Shown: piece after piece, positions 27,676-37,007 of the stretch
Position numbering within the stretch: position 1 is the stretch's first letter
How the letters are laid out: every line of letters begins with the position of its first letter
Assembly (NCBI RefSeq): GCF_030348505.1
Contig: NZ_JAUCFJ010000002.1
Span: 1,926,001-1,990,000 of the forward strand
Direction: 5' to 3'
DNA: 64,000 bases
Source: Lysinibacillus sp. G4S2
GTDB taxonomy: Bacteria > Bacillota > Bacilli > Bacillales_A > Planococcaceae
Translations under genes and position numbers: made by a program
Notes under the pieces: model-generated
What the model saw: the letters and a program-made list of their open reading frames with translations, nothing else
Told to the model about the DNA's origin: nothing
Databases searched by the model: none

Positions 27676-27770
27676 TCGCATTAACGGGCAGTCATTGATT
27701 TGTACCGAAAGCGAAGCGTCAGGTACAAAACACTGCCTAAATTCAGCGAAAGTAAAGGAGGTAGTTGAGA
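27676..27770. repeat. Short repeat downstream of lutR (copy 1)
   Basis: TCGCATTAA, then a hairpin TGTACC...GGTACA enclosing GAAAGCGAAGCGTCA, then a GCGAAAG/AAAGGAGGTAG segment. A similar unit with the same order is at 28675-28773. The remaining gap between lutA and lutR holds only the LutR operator and this repeat. Confidence 0.6.
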
Positions 27771-27809
27771 GATGAGCTGCCCATAGAAGAACGATTGGTG
27801 AAGACTAAT

Positions 27810-27841
27810 AATCAGTGGGGATGAAGAAAACCCCACTGATT
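27810..27841 (-). terminator. Hairpin downstream of lutR
   Basis: AATCAGTGGGG and CCCCACTGATT form a perfect 11-bp stem just after the lutR stop. The T run is weak on the minus strand. Confidence 0.45.
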
Positions 27842-27847
27842 AAAGCT

Positions 27848-28576
27848 TCAATTTATTGATTTGGTCGTTTCAAAATATTGCATTAAGACCTTTTCCACAT
27901 TACTTAAATGCATTGCCATGGCATGCTTTGCTAGCTCTTCGTTTTGCTGTTTAATCGCGAGGAAAATTTGTAGATGTTCGTCGTACAGTTTTTCGCTTGT
28001 TGTTTTTTTAGAGTATAACCAAATTCGGCGTGTTTCTTTCATCGTTTCGATCATTACGTTAGAGACTTGGTCTAATATTGTTGCAAGAAGGGGATTTTTA
28101 GAGGCAGAAGAAATGGCCGCGTGAAATTGAAAATCTAGTTTTTCACCTAGTTCGCCATCTCCTTGTACTTGTTGCATTTCATCCAAAATTTGCATCATTG
28201 ATTTTATGTCTTCTTCTGTGCGGTGAATGGCTGCGCTAGCCGCTGCGCCCACTTCAATAATTTTACGTACTTCTAACAAATGAGAGACACCTTGCTTATT
28301 TGTTAAAATGGCCGTTGATAAGGGAAAATCAAGCTGATTAGATTTGATACTTTTAACAAATGTACCCGAACCTTGTTTGATTTCAATAAGCCCCATTGCT
28401 TTTAGAGCAGAAAGAGCTTCTCGTATGGCCGATCTACTTACTTCTAATTGTTCAGCAAGTTGTTCTACAGAATCAAGTCGGTCACCAGGCTTTAGTTCGC
28501 CAGCTCTAATTTTTTCATAGAGGATTTCGGATACTTCCTCATATATTTTTTTCGGTTTAATTTTTTTAAATTCCAA
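27848..28576 (-). CDS. lutR: FadR/GntR-family regulator LutR
   Basis: About 242 residues: a GntR winged helix (SVEQLAEQLEVSRSAIREAL, about 25-60, with GSGTFV after it) and a C-terminal FCD ligand domain carrying the metal-binding histidines (FHAAISSAS). The TTG at 28576 is chosen because GAGGTG lies before it; the ATG at 28591 contains that site. In B. subtilis LutR represses lutABC until lactate is present. Position next to lutABC and the operator at 27571 support the name. Confidence 0.85.
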   Translation of the reverse strand: MEFKKIKPKKIYEEVSEILYEKIRAGELKPGDRLDSVEQLAEQLEVSRSAIREALSALKAMGLIEIKQGSGTFVKSIKSNQLDFPLSTAILTNKQGVSHLLEVRKIIEVGAAASAAIHRTEEDIKSMMQILDEMQQVQGDGELGEKLDFQFHAAISSASKNPLLATILDQVSNVMIETMKETRRIWLYSKKTTSEKLYDEHLQIFLAIKQQNEELAKHAMAMHLSNVEKVLMQYFETTKSIN

Positions 28577-29103
28577 GGAGCTACACCTCATTTATCTCTA
28601 TCTATTCCTGTATCGTTATTATTATACATGATGAAAAGTAATTTACTCACTGTGTAAAAGTGAATCCTTTATCCTCGCATTAAAGGAGCAATAATTTATT
28701 TGTACCAAAAGCGAAGCGTCAGGTACAAGAAACCCACCTCAAAATTCAAGGAAAGCAAAGAAGGTAGGTGGTCGATTAATGGTTGAAAGTCAGTGTTCGA
28801 TATTTAACTAAAAGCTTCAAAGAACCTTACTGCTTTAGCGCTAAGAGCAGCCAAGTAACACTGTATGTAGAATTATGGTGAATTTTGTTGACAGATAATA
28901 CAACGGGGCGCATAATGCAGAAGTACATTATCAAATAAACCTCGGTGTAATGACGTTTGAAAATTAAATTGTGTATGATAATATGCTGGAACTTCACTTT
29001 TTCAACACCCTTTTGTCAAGAAACGTTCACAAACAGGAAGGGCGCAATTTACAGTGATTTTTGGTACGATGGAAACAGTAACTGTAAGGAGCGAATGAAA
29101 AAT
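28577..29103. other. Gap between lutR and ccdA
   Basis: Apart from the repeat at 28675-28773, this 527-base stretch shows no gene. It must contain the lutR promoter (minus strand) and the ccdA promoter (plus strand); I cannot assign either with confidence. Confidence 0.4.
28675..28773. repeat. Short repeat upstream of lutR (copy 2)
   Basis: Same order as 27676-27770: TCGCATTAA, hairpin TGTACC...GGTACA around AAAAGCGAAGCGTCA, then GGAAAGCAAAGAAGGTAGG. The two copies flank lutR in the same orientation. Confidence 0.6.
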
Positions 29104-29814
29104 ATGGAAACTGATATTAACGTATTTTTAGCTTTCGGTGCAGGGTTTTTAAGCTTTATTTCACCGTGTACCCTTCCACTGTATCCAGCATTTTTATCAT
29201 ACATAACGGGTATGACATTAGATGAGCTAAAATCGGAACGAGGCATGATGCAAAAGCGTGCTATTATGCACACATTATTCTTTTTATTAGGATTTTCAAT
29301 TATTTTTATAATGATTGGACTAGGGGCATCATTAGCAGCAGAGTTCTTCCTTAATTATCAAACATTATTACGCCAGGTTGGTGCCATTTTAATCGTTGTA
29401 TTTGGTTTAATGATTGTGGGATTACTACAAGTTGATTTTTTAATGAAGGATCGAAAATTCCAATTTAAAAACCGACCATCTGGTTATTTTGGATCTGCTT
29501 TAATCGGAATAGCCTTTGCGGCTGGCTGGACACCATGTACAGGTCCAATTTTAGCGTCGATTATTTCATTAGCTAGTGCAAATCCAAGCTCAGGCTTTAG
29601 CTATATGTTAGCTTATTATTTAGGTTTTGCGATTCCTTTCTTCGTGTTATCTTTCTTTATTTCACGTATGACTTGGATTCGTACACACAGCCAAAAAATT
29701 GTGAAGATCGGCGGTTATATTATGATTGCCGTTGGGGTATTATTATTCTTTGATGGATTAACGTATATAACACGCATTTTACAGCCTATTTTTGGTGAAT
29801 TTACAGGCTTCTAA
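29104..29814 (+). CDS. ccdA: Cytochrome c biogenesis protein CcdA
   Basis: A 236-residue membrane protein of the DsbD/CcdA family, with six membrane segments. It passes reducing power across the membrane for haem attachment to c-type cytochromes. The two redox cysteines are in SFISPCTLPLYPAFLSY (near 20) and GWTPCTGPI (near 140). AAGGAG lies 12 nt before this ATG and 3 nt before an ATG at 29095; 29104 is chosen from the B. subtilis length. The next two genes are ccdB and ccdC counterparts. Confidence 0.9.
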   Translation: METDINVFLAFGAGFLSFISPCTLPLYPAFLSYITGMTLDELKSERGMMQKRAIMHTLFFLLGFSIIFIMIGLGASLAAEFFLNYQTLLRQVGAILIVVFGLMIVGLLQVDFLMKDRKFQFKNRPSGYFGSALIGIAFAAGWTPCTGPILASIISLASANPSSGFSYMLAYYLGFAIPFFVLSFFISRMTWIRTHSQKIVKIGGYIMIAVGVLLFFDGLTYITRILQPIFGEFTGF

Positions 29815-29866
29815 TCTGCTAAACTAAAGAGACATACCGTACTTTAACGTGGAGGGAGATGAACAT

Positions 29867-30226
29867 GTGCCTACAGTTTTAGTAGTGGATGATACGCTAT
29901 TTATGCGTGTTGCAATAAGTAATATGTTAACTGAATGGGGTTATGAGGTAGTCGGCAAGGCAGCCAATGGTAAAGAAGCTGTAGCGATGTATCGTGAGTT
30001 ACAACCAGATCTTGTAACGATGGATGTAACAATGCCCGTTATGACAGGTATCGCAGCAGTAAAAGAAATCATCCCTGAATTTCCAAATGCAAAAATAATT
30101 ATGATTACGGCTTTAGGACAACAGAAGTTAATCGTGGAAGCGATTGAAAGTGGTGCGAAGGATTTTATCACAAAGCCTTTCGAGCCAGAAAGATTAAAAG
30201 CTGTAGTTGATCAATTGATTGGATAA
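29867..30226 (+). CDS. CheY-like response regulator CcdB/YneI
   Basis: A 119-residue stand-alone receiver domain: Asp8-Asp9 acidic pair, phosphoacceptor Asp53 (TMDVTMP), conserved Thr (MITA) and Lys (TKPFEP). The GTG at 29867 has GGAGGG upstream; the open frame from 29849 includes the site. It corresponds to B. subtilis YneI (also CcdB), encoded between ccdA and ccdC; it is dispensable for cytochrome c synthesis there, and its partner is unknown. Confidence 0.87.
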   Translation: MPTVLVVDDTLFMRVAISNMLTEWGYEVVGKAANGKEAVAMYRELQPDLVTMDVTMPVMTGIAAVKEIIPEFPNAKIIMITALGQQKLIVEAIESGAKDFITKPFEPERLKAVVDQLIG

Positions 30227-30259
30227 AATTGTTAATTTGACATTAGAGGAGGAAATTTT

Positions 30260-30754
30260 ATGTTTAGCAATATCCCTTCTCAATATTATGTTATAGGTTC
30301 AACTATAATGGCTATTTTTATGGGTAGCTTTGTCATGGTTTTACGTGTGCGAGCATCCAAGAAACCAACAAATGAGAAGAAAATTATCATTCCACCTATT
30401 GCGATGTCTTCAGGTGCAGTAATGTTTTTATTTGAACAATTTCGAGTGTCGCCAATGGAGATTCTAGAGGCGACAGCAGTCGGTATAGTGTTCTCAACAA
30501 TCTTAATTGCCACTTCTAAATTTGAAGTAAAAGGTCAAGATATTTATTTAAAACGTTCAAAGGCATTCGTTTTTATACTAGTAGGATTATTAGTAATCCG
30601 TATTATTGCAAAAGTGGTATTAAGTAGCTCCATTGATGTTGGCGAATTAGCAGGAATGTTTTGGATTTTGGCGTTCGCCATGTTAGTCCCTTGGCGAGTT
30701 GCAATGCTTATCCAATTTAAAAGAATCAAAAAAACAATTTCATTGAAGAATTAA
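30260..30754 (+). CDS. CcdC-family membrane protein (YneJ)
   Basis: A 164-residue protein with about four membrane segments, third gene of the ccdA-ccdB-ccdC order known from B. subtilis. GAGGAGG precedes the ATG. Its precise role is unknown, and it is dispensable for cytochrome c formation in B. subtilis (from memory). Confidence 0.82.
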   Translation: MFSNIPSQYYVIGSTIMAIFMGSFVMVLRVRASKKPTNEKKIIIPPIAMSSGAVMFLFEQFRVSPMEILEATAVGIVFSTILIATSKFEVKGQDIYLKRSKAFVFILVGLLVIRIIAKVVLSSSIDVGELAGMFWILAFAMLVPWRVAMLIQFKRIKKTISLKN

Positions 30755-30764
30755 TAATAGAAAA

Positions 30765-30799
30765 ACTACACTAGAAGAATCATCTAGTGTAGTTTTTTT
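30765..30799 (+). terminator. Intrinsic terminator of the ccd operon
   Basis: ACTACACTAGA and TCTAGTGTAGT form a perfect 11-bp stem followed by TTTTTTT. Confidence 0.9.
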
Positions 30800-30816
30800 G
30801 TATTCAGGCGATGTTA

Positions 30817-30896
30817 AATTTGAATAAAGTTTGATTAAAATGTAATTGCGATTGTAGAAAAAATAGCTCCTAATTTGAACAAAGTTTGATCAAAAT
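30817..30896. repeat. Two 25-bp direct repeats, 55 bases apart
   Basis: AATTTGAAYAAAGTTTGATY followed by AAAAT occurs at 30817-30841 and 30872-30896, differing at two positions. They lie between convergent ccdC and natK, where no promoter is expected. Function unknown. Confidence 0.6.
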
Positions 30897-31011
30897 AGAA
30901 GCTATTTATATAGTAAGTCGTATATTTTTGAATCAATCTTTATGTTAAATAATCGAACTTAGTTTTCAATGAAAATCATATATATACAGTTGGCTGGCGG
31001 ATAGAACAGTT

Positions 31012-31962
31012 TTAATGCATTGCGGGAAATTTAAGTTTTAATGAAAATTCCTCGTCTTTATAGGTGAAGTCAAGGAAACCATTATATTTTTGGACTATAT
31101 CTTTAATAATCGTTGTACCTAGACCCTCATGCTTCTGCTTGGTTGTTAATCCAGAGCGGTCAAATAAAGAATCTACAACGTTTGCAGGCAGTGGGATAGT
31201 GCTGTTCTTACAAGTCATGATGTATAAACCACTTCGTTTACATAGCTGTAAACTAATATTTCCCTGTGTTTTATTTTGTACTTGCCATTCTTGACAGGCT
31301 TCAATACTATTGTCTAGTATGTTGCCAAGTAATGCAACGAGATGTGTATCTGCTATAGGTAGTTGTGAGCAGGGGATATCTAAATCATATAGGATCGTTA
31401 TATTTGATGCTTTCGCTTGTTTATATTTTTCGTATAAAATTCCTGCTATAACGCCCCTTTCACCTTTAATAGAAAGATTTGTTTCCTCGTAACCTTCTAC
31501 AAGCTGATGTAAATATTCCTTGGCTGAAGTGCAGTCGTTTTTTTCCATTAAAAAGTGTAGTGCAGCGACATGTTTTAAAAAATCATGACGCTCCTGACGA
31601 ACGACTCGAAAGGTCTCGTTGAATTGATTTTGCTGCGTCTCAATCTGTCGCAACGTTGCCTGAAGAGATATATACTCTATCACCGCTTTATTACGGTACC
31701 ATTCTAATAAAATGAAAAGTACTATTACAACTAGATAAATAGCAGAAGGGTCTACAAAGAAATATATACTACAAACAATTCCTTGAATGATACAAAAGAA
31801 CAACTGTGGTGATGTAAAGCGTTTTTTGAGAAAGATTACGACTATCAGAACGACTATAGTTGTCAGATAAATCGGAACAGGGAGCTGTGAAAATGTGATT
31901 TGTGCTTGTACATGAATGGTTAAAAATATCGTGAAATATATAATCGTATTAATTTGAGTCAA
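31012..31962 (-). CDS. natK: Sensor histidine kinase NatK (GHKL, AgrC/CitA-like)
   Basis: About 316 residues: several N-terminal membrane segments (about 1-110), a coiled segment, the phospho-acceptor region RQERHDFLKHVAALHFL and a GHKL ATPase domain with the N box NILDNSIEA and G box GLGTTIIKDIV. The TTG at 31962 has GAGGTGG before it; the TTG at 31977 overlapping the natR TGA is an alternative. With NatR it corresponds to the B. subtilis NatK/NatR pair that induces the natAB Na+ exporter, here divergent from natAB. Confidence 0.82.
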   Translation of the reverse strand: MTQINTIIYFTIFLTIHVQAQITFSQLPVPIYLTTIVVLIVVIFLKKRFTSPQLFFCIIQGIVCSIYFFVDPSAIYLVVIVLFILLEWYRNKAVIEYISLQATLRQIETQQNQFNETFRVVRQERHDFLKHVAALHFLMEKNDCTSAKEYLHQLVEGYEETNLSIKGERGVIAGILYEKYKQAKASNITILYDLDIPCSQLPIADTHLVALLGNILDNSIEACQEWQVQNKTQGNISLQLCKRSGLYIMTCKNSTIPLPANVVDSLFDRSGLTTKQKHEGLGTTIIKDIVQKYNGFLDFTYKDEEFSLKLKFPAMH

Positions 31963-31973
31963 ATTAAACCACC

Positions 31974-32672
31974 TCAAAAATAATGTTTCTGTAAAAAATC
32001 AACGTTCTCTTTTGTAATCATCGCTTTTTCTTCGATTCCTTCAAATGATACAATGTATGAATTTTTAGCATATAGGGAGAAGTTTGTAACAAAATGTATA
32101 TTGATAATAAATGAGCGATGAGATCTAAGAAAATCCCGATCTCGGAGTTCCCCCTCAAGTTCATTAAGCGTCTGATATGTTATAATAGGACCCGTTTTTG
32201 TATGTATCGTTGTGGAACGACCAGAGCGCTCAATAAAAATAATATCCTTTTTTTGGACAATATGAATATTGTTTTTTTTCTTTAAATATAAACGTCCAGT
32301 TATTTCAGATTTTTTATTTTTTTCCATTAATCGTTCAATGGATTGTATTAAACGTTCTTTTGAATAGGGCTTCATAATATAATCATGAACCTGTAATTCA
32401 AATGCATGAACTGCGTAGCCGCTATTAGCCGTGACAAAAATCACTGTAATATTTAAAGCGTGCGAATGAATGATGTCAGCTAGCTCATAGCCAGATAAAT
32501 GAGGCATTTCTATATCTGCAATTAGTAGCTCAATGGACTGTTTCTTAATTTGTTCATAAGCTTCTTCCGCTGATGTTGTAGAAAAGACAATATCAACACC
32601 ATCTACCGAACAAATAATGCCATGAATTTTATCTAAATCAATTTGGCGATCATCTACTATACCAATCTTCAT
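31974..32672 (-). CDS. natR: LytTR-family response regulator NatR
   Basis: 232 residues: a receiver domain with phosphoacceptor Asp in LLIADIEMPHLSG (near 55), lysine in IMKPYSKE, and a C-terminal LytTR DNA-binding domain (FLRSHRSFIINIHFV). The ATG at 32672 has GAAGGTG before it; the longer open frame covers the promoter region. It overlaps natK. Two direct boxes 21 bases apart in the divergent promoter (32761-32791) suit LytTR binding. Confidence 0.87.
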   Translation of the reverse strand: MKIGIVDDRQIDLDKIHGIICSVDGVDIVFSTTSAEEAYEQIKKQSIELLIADIEMPHLSGYELADIIHSHALNITVIFVTANSGYAVHAFELQVHDYIMKPYSKERLIQSIERLMEKNKKSEITGRLYLKKKNNIHIVQKKDIIFIERSGRSTTIHTKTGPIITYQTLNELEGELRDRDFLRSHRSFIINIHFVTNFSLYAKNSYIVSFEGIEEKAMITKENVDFLQKHYF

Positions 32673-32760
32673 AATTAACACCTTCAACCCAAAATATATT
32701 CCTATACCTATCTTACTATCATAACAGATTACTCTTACTATTTTTCCATAAATTGAACAA

Positions 32761-32791
32761 TTTGCGACATGAAAAGACATATTCGCGACAT
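32761..32791. promoter_or_regulatory. Direct-repeat LytTR boxes between natR and natA
   Basis: TTTGCGACAT (32761-32770) and TTCGCGACAT (32782-32791) are direct repeats offset by 21 bases, i.e. two helical turns, the spacing usual for LytTR regulators. They lie 65-95 bases before natA. Confidence 0.65.
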
Positions 32792-32855
32792 AATGGAATA
32801 CATTCCTAATTTTGCTATGTAAGATAAATCTAAGAAAGTTGAATGAGGTGAGACA

Positions 32856-33608
32856 ATGATTCAAATTCAAGAAGTAACGAAGCAATTCAAAGACAAGAAG
32901 AAATATGTCACGGCTTTGAAGCATGTTTCGTTTGAGGTGAAACAAGGAGAGGTATTAGGGTTACTCGGTGAGAATGGCGCTGGAAAGACGACTTTGCTGC
33001 GTACGATTGCAACGCTACTAGAGCCTACAGCTGGTCAGGTCCAAGTTGGGGGTTTTAATACGGTAAAGGAGTCAGCAGAAATTCAAAAAAAGATTGGGGT
33101 ACTCTTCGGGAGTGAGACAGGGCTATATGATCGGTTTACAGCACGGGAAAATCTCGAATATTTTGCAATGCTATATGGACTTGGAAAGCATGAAACAAAG
33201 GTACGAATTGATGAACTTTCAAAAATGTTTGGTATGAGAGACTATTTGAGTCGTAAAGTAGGAGATTTTTCAAAGGGAATGCGTCAAAAAGTTGCTATCG
33301 CGCGTACTGTAATACATAATCCACAAATAATAATATTTGATGAACCAACGACGGGTCTCGATATAACTTCCTCAAATGTATTCAGACAGCTTATACATCA
33401 GTTGAAAAGGGAAGGAAAAACAATTATATTCTCTAGTCATAATGTGGAGGAAGTATCAATGCTTTGTGATGCTGTTGCAATGATTCATCAAGGAGAGTTA
33501 GTTTATCATGGAACACTTGAACAACTGTATGAGCAAGAAGGCAGTCGAGATTTGAATTATATCTTCATGAGTAAGTTGGTAAGGGGTGGAGATGATTATG
33601 CTGTTTAA
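32856..33608 (+). CDS. natA: ABC transporter ATP-binding protein NatA
   Basis: 250 residues with Walker A GENGAGKTT (near 43), signature FSKGMRQK (near 141), Walker B IIFDEPTTGLD and SSHN. In B. subtilis NatAB exports Na+ and is induced by NatKR. GAGGTGAG precedes the ATG. It overlaps natB by 11 bases. Name based on the neighbouring natKR pair. Confidence 0.85.
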   Translation: MIQIQEVTKQFKDKKKYVTALKHVSFEVKQGEVLGLLGENGAGKTTLLRTIATLLEPTAGQVQVGGFNTVKESAEIQKKIGVLFGSETGLYDRFTARENLEYFAMLYGLGKHETKVRIDELSKMFGMRDYLSRKVGDFSKGMRQKVAIARTVIHNPQIIIFDEPTTGLDITSSNVFRQLIHQLKREGKTIIFSSHNVEEVSMLCDAVAMIHQGELVYHGTLEQLYEQEGSRDLNYIFMSKLVRGGDDYAV

Positions 33609-34758
33609 TATTTATGTTAAAGAATTGAAAGATTGTTTTAGAGATCGTCGAACACTTCTATTGTCAGTTGTTTTACCAATTGTGCTTATGACAGGGTTTG
33701 TCTTTCTTTTTGAGCAGCTAGGTTCACATGGGAAAGATGAAGTTTATACAGTTGCTGTTACGCAATCATTTGACGAAGCTGATAGAGCTATTTTTGCAAA
33801 CTATAAAAATCTCGAATTTATAGAAGTTAATGATCCTAAAAGTGCAGTTTTAGATGGGCTTGCAATTATTGGGCTTGAATTTAGTAGAAGCTTTAAGGAT
33901 GTTGAAAAAAGTAATGATGCGATCAAAATTACAATAATCGGAGATGCACTTAGTCAAAATTCTGCGATTGTTATGTCCAATATAGAAAATGCACTATCGG
34001 ATTATGAAAGAACAATCATAAGCGAACGTTTACAACAACATAAAGTTGACATTTCGACAATTGAGCCGTTTTCAATTGTTTATGAGGAAACAATTGATGG
34101 AGATTTTTCACTGGCGATGCTAGCTTATTTAATTCCGTTAATTTTGGCAGTATCTGTTGGCATAGGAGCAGGACCGGCAGCGGCAGATTTGTTTGCAGGA
34201 GAAAAGGAGCGTAAGACGATGGAGGCGCTTTTAATGACGCCTATAAAACGTTCTACATTATTGTTAGCGAAATGGCTGGCAGTTGCTACTATAGCAACAC
34301 TTACAGGGCTTGTCACTTTAATCGTGATTGTCATGGAAATCTTCTTATTTACAACAGATTTAAAAGCCGCTATTTCTTTAGGAAAAGAACCGTATATTGT
34401 CGTCGTTATAGCTATTTTGGTAGTAATTGTTTATGCATTAGTATGTGCATCCATCTTAATGCTGACAAGTATTTTAGCAAAAACTATAAAAGAGGCACAA
34501 ACTTATAGTGCACCGATTTTAATGCTCATCCTAGTTCCTGCATTTTATGTTATGGGATTAGGTGTGAATGAATTAACATTTTTTGATTTTGTTATTCCGA
34601 TTGTGAATTTATTTGCGATATTTAAAGAGTTACTTTTAGGAATTACTCAATATAATCATATAGCTATGACACTTATAAGCAATCTTGCTTTAACTTTAAT
34701 CATCTTTATCATCTGTCGAATTTTGTTTATGAAAGATCGATGGGTCATGAATTCATAG
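33598..34758 (+). CDS. natB: ABC transporter permease NatB
   Basis: 386 residues, an ABC-2 permease with one N-terminal membrane segment (near 20-38), a 130-residue outer domain and about five C-terminal membrane segments, preceded by LFAGEKERKTMEALLMTP. It forms the membrane channel with NatA. GGTGGAG precedes the ATG at 33598, which lies within the end of natA. Confidence 0.85.
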   Translation: MLFNIYVKELKDCFRDRRTLLLSVVLPIVLMTGFVFLFEQLGSHGKDEVYTVAVTQSFDEADRAIFANYKNLEFIEVNDPKSAVLDGLAIIGLEFSRSFKDVEKSNDAIKITIIGDALSQNSAIVMSNIENALSDYERTIISERLQQHKVDISTIEPFSIVYEETIDGDFSLAMLAYLIPLILAVSVGIGAGPAAADLFAGEKERKTMEALLMTPIKRSTLLLAKWLAVATIATLTGLVTLIVIVMEIFLFTTDLKAAISLGKEPYIVVVIAILVVIVYALVCASILMLTSILAKTIKEAQTYSAPILMLILVPAFYVMGLGVNELTFFDFVIPIVNLFAIFKELLLGITQYNHIAMTLISNLALTLIIFIICRILFMKDRWVMNS

Positions 34759-34879
34759 ATAAAGGAATTTAGAAGATTTTCTTATTTACTAGAACAATGC
34801 TTATGGGGCAATTTATGTAATGAAAAGTTGTCCCGAAGCATTAGTAAACATGTTTAAAGATGAAAAGGGGGCGAAAAAT

Positions 34880-35776
34880 GTGTTAGCAATCCACTCACTT
34901 TCAAAGGTTTATACTGATAAAATAGCTGTTAATAATTTGGAGCTAGCAGTAAAAGGTGGAGAGGTGTTAGGGTTTTTAGGTCCTAATGGCTCTGGTAAAA
35001 CAACTACTTTTAGGATGGTATTAGGCATTATCCCACCTACTTCGGGTACTATCCTTTGGCACAATAAAATGATGCAGCGTTTACCTAAAAAAACGATAGG
35101 ATACTTACCTGAGGAACGAGGGTTGTTTGCTCATATATCAGTGCGTGAACAAATTCAACTGTTTGCACGATTAAAAGGAATGCCCAAAAGAAAAGTAGAC
35201 ACAGCCATGCATTATTGGGCAGAACGACTAAAATTTACAGAATATTTAGATAAAAAGGTCAGTGAACTGTCAAAAGGAAACCAGCAAAAAATACAACTAG
35301 CAATTGCGATCATCCACGAACCATCATTATTAATTTTAGACGAGCCATTCAGTGGATTAGATCCGCTCAATGTAGAGCTATTAAAAAGCGTTGTTCATGA
35401 AATGAAACAGAAAGGCACAACAATTTTATTTAGCTCACATCGTATGGATCATGTAGAGGAGCTATGTGAGAAAATTTGTATTTTAAAGCAGGGGAAACCC
35501 ATTTTATCAGGCTATATTGACGATATAAAGAAAAATTTTGGACAAAACAAGCTTGTAATCGAAGGAAATGAAGATTTTTCTTCACTTCAAGGGATGAAAG
35601 AGATTCAGGATTTTAAATACACTAAACACGGTGTGACATTCATGATTAAATCTCCAACTGTAGCACAAACTATTTTTTCGAGACTAAAAGAATTTAGTGC
35701 TATTACAAAATTTTCACTAGAAGAACCATCTTTAAATGACATCTTTCTTGCAAAGGTAGGTCATCACGATGAATGA
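34880..35776 (+). CDS. ABC transporter ATP-binding protein (YhaQ type)
   Basis: 298 residues, Walker A GPNGSGKTT, signature LSKGNQQK, Walker B ILDEPFSGLDP and a DUF4162-like tail. It is closely similar in layout to the ATPase at 13016. The GTG at 34880 has AAAAGGGGGC before it; an open frame from 34820 is not supported. It lies 121 bases behind natB and overlaps its own permease, so may be read with natAB, giving a four-gene exporter block. Substrate unknown. Confidence 0.85.
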   Translation: MLAIHSLSKVYTDKIAVNNLELAVKGGEVLGFLGPNGSGKTTTFRMVLGIIPPTSGTILWHNKMMQRLPKKTIGYLPEERGLFAHISVREQIQLFARLKGMPKRKVDTAMHYWAERLKFTEYLDKKVSELSKGNQQKIQLAIAIIHEPSLLILDEPFSGLDPLNVELLKSVVHEMKQKGTTILFSSHRMDHVEELCEKICILKQGKPILSGYIDDIKKNFGQNKLVIEGNEDFSSLQGMKEIQDFKYTKHGVTFMIKSPTVAQTIFSRLKEFSAITKFSLEEPSLNDIFLAKVGHHDE

Positions 35777-37007
35777 ATTCTTGATAATGTTTTGCTCAAA
35801 TTATAAAACGATGTTCAAAACAAAGAGTTTTTTAACGGTTACGATCATGATTGCATTAGCGATTGTAGTGGTTTTTAATATTGATCGTATTTATCAGCTA
35901 ATAGGTAAGGGAGAACAGCATACGTCTATTTTAGTGACTGCGAACAATCAAGAAATAGCAACGACCTTACAGGATTTTTATTCGATTAATAAAGTAGAAG
36001 GTATGGAGTTACAATTTGTTGATAGCCTTGAAGAAGCGAAAAAGATGTTAGAGAAAAAAGATGAATACGAATACATTTTAAATGTTGAGGAAAACGAAGA
36101 ACTGAATATTCAAGCAACGATAATTACAGAAACAGAAAAACACATTGAAACGAATACATCAATCCAAATGTTTCTAACTATCTATCAAAGCTATCTCTAT
36201 ATGCAGAAAATTCCTTTATCGGTTGAGGACTCAAGAGCGATGATTGGACCTATTGATATTTCCACAGATTCGCTAATAAAGGAACTCAAGACAGCTAGCT
36301 ATAATACAACAAATATGTTTTTTGTGTATGCTTTTGTGTTCATTTTATACTTTTCACTTGGTTTATATGCTTCACAGCTAGCTAATGCAGTTGCTTCAGA
36401 AAAATCCACACGTGTAATGGAATTAGTGATTTCTAGTATTTCTGCGACGAATTATCTTTATGCTAAAATTTTTGCAACCCTCGCGGTATCGTTTACACAA
36501 ATTGGGATTTGGTTATTGGTGTTTACTGTGTCATTACAGGTAGGAAGTTATGAGCAATTGACAATATTTCAGGATATTTCATTGGACTCATTAAATATAC
36601 CACTAGTTTTTTTAGGTATTATATTTTATGTATTAGGATTTGTATTATATGGCTCTTTAGCTTGTTTAATAGGCTCTTTAATGACAAAGGCAGAGGAAGC
36701 TTCACAAGCTATTTTTCCAATTGTTGCTCTATTACTTGCTGCATTATTAATCGGTGTGGATGGCATAATGTCACCAAATTCAACATTGGTACAGGTGACT
36801 AGCTATATCCCGTTTTTTACACCCATTGTTATGTTTGTTCGCTTAGCATTTGTGGAAGTCAACTATGTAGCAATTATTTTATCAATTCTAGGATTACTAA
36901 TGACAACCATTTTTGCTGTCATTGGTGCGGCTTATGTCTTTAGAGGTGGTATTCTCCTCTATACAAAAGGTTCGTTTAAAAATTTAAAGAAAGCATTAAA
37001 AATGTGA
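35769..37007 (+). CDS. ABC transporter permease (YhaP/NatB type)
   Basis: 412 residues: one N-terminal membrane segment, an outer domain to about residue 175, then about six membrane segments with NAVASEKSTRVMELVISS between them, as in YhaP. It overlaps the ATPase gene by 8 bases. A repeat element begins right at the stop codon. Confidence 0.85.
   Translation: MNEFLIMFCSNYKTMFKTKSFLTVTIMIALAIVVVFNIDRIYQLIGKGEQHTSILVTANNQEIATTLQDFYSINKVEGMELQFVDSLEEAKKMLEKKDEYEYILNVEENEELNIQATIITETEKHIETNTSIQMFLTIYQSYLYMQKIPLSVEDSRAMIGPIDISTDSLIKELKTASYNTTNMFFVYAFVFILYFSLGLYASQLANAVASEKSTRVMELVISSISATNYLYAKIFATLAVSFTQIGIWLLVFTVSLQVGSYEQLTIFQDISLDSLNIPLVFLGIIFYVLGFVLYGSLACLIGSLMTKAEEASQAIFPIVALLLAALLIGVDGIMSPNSTLVQVTSYIPFFTPIVMFVRLAFVEVNYVAIILSILGLLMTTIFAVIGAAYVFRGGILLYTKGSFKNLKKALKM

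Noticed and set aside
32673-32945. 91-residue N-terminal extension of NatR
   Set aside because: It covers the natR-natA promoter region and overlaps the natA start. The ATG at 32672 has a good site and the correct receiver-domain start.
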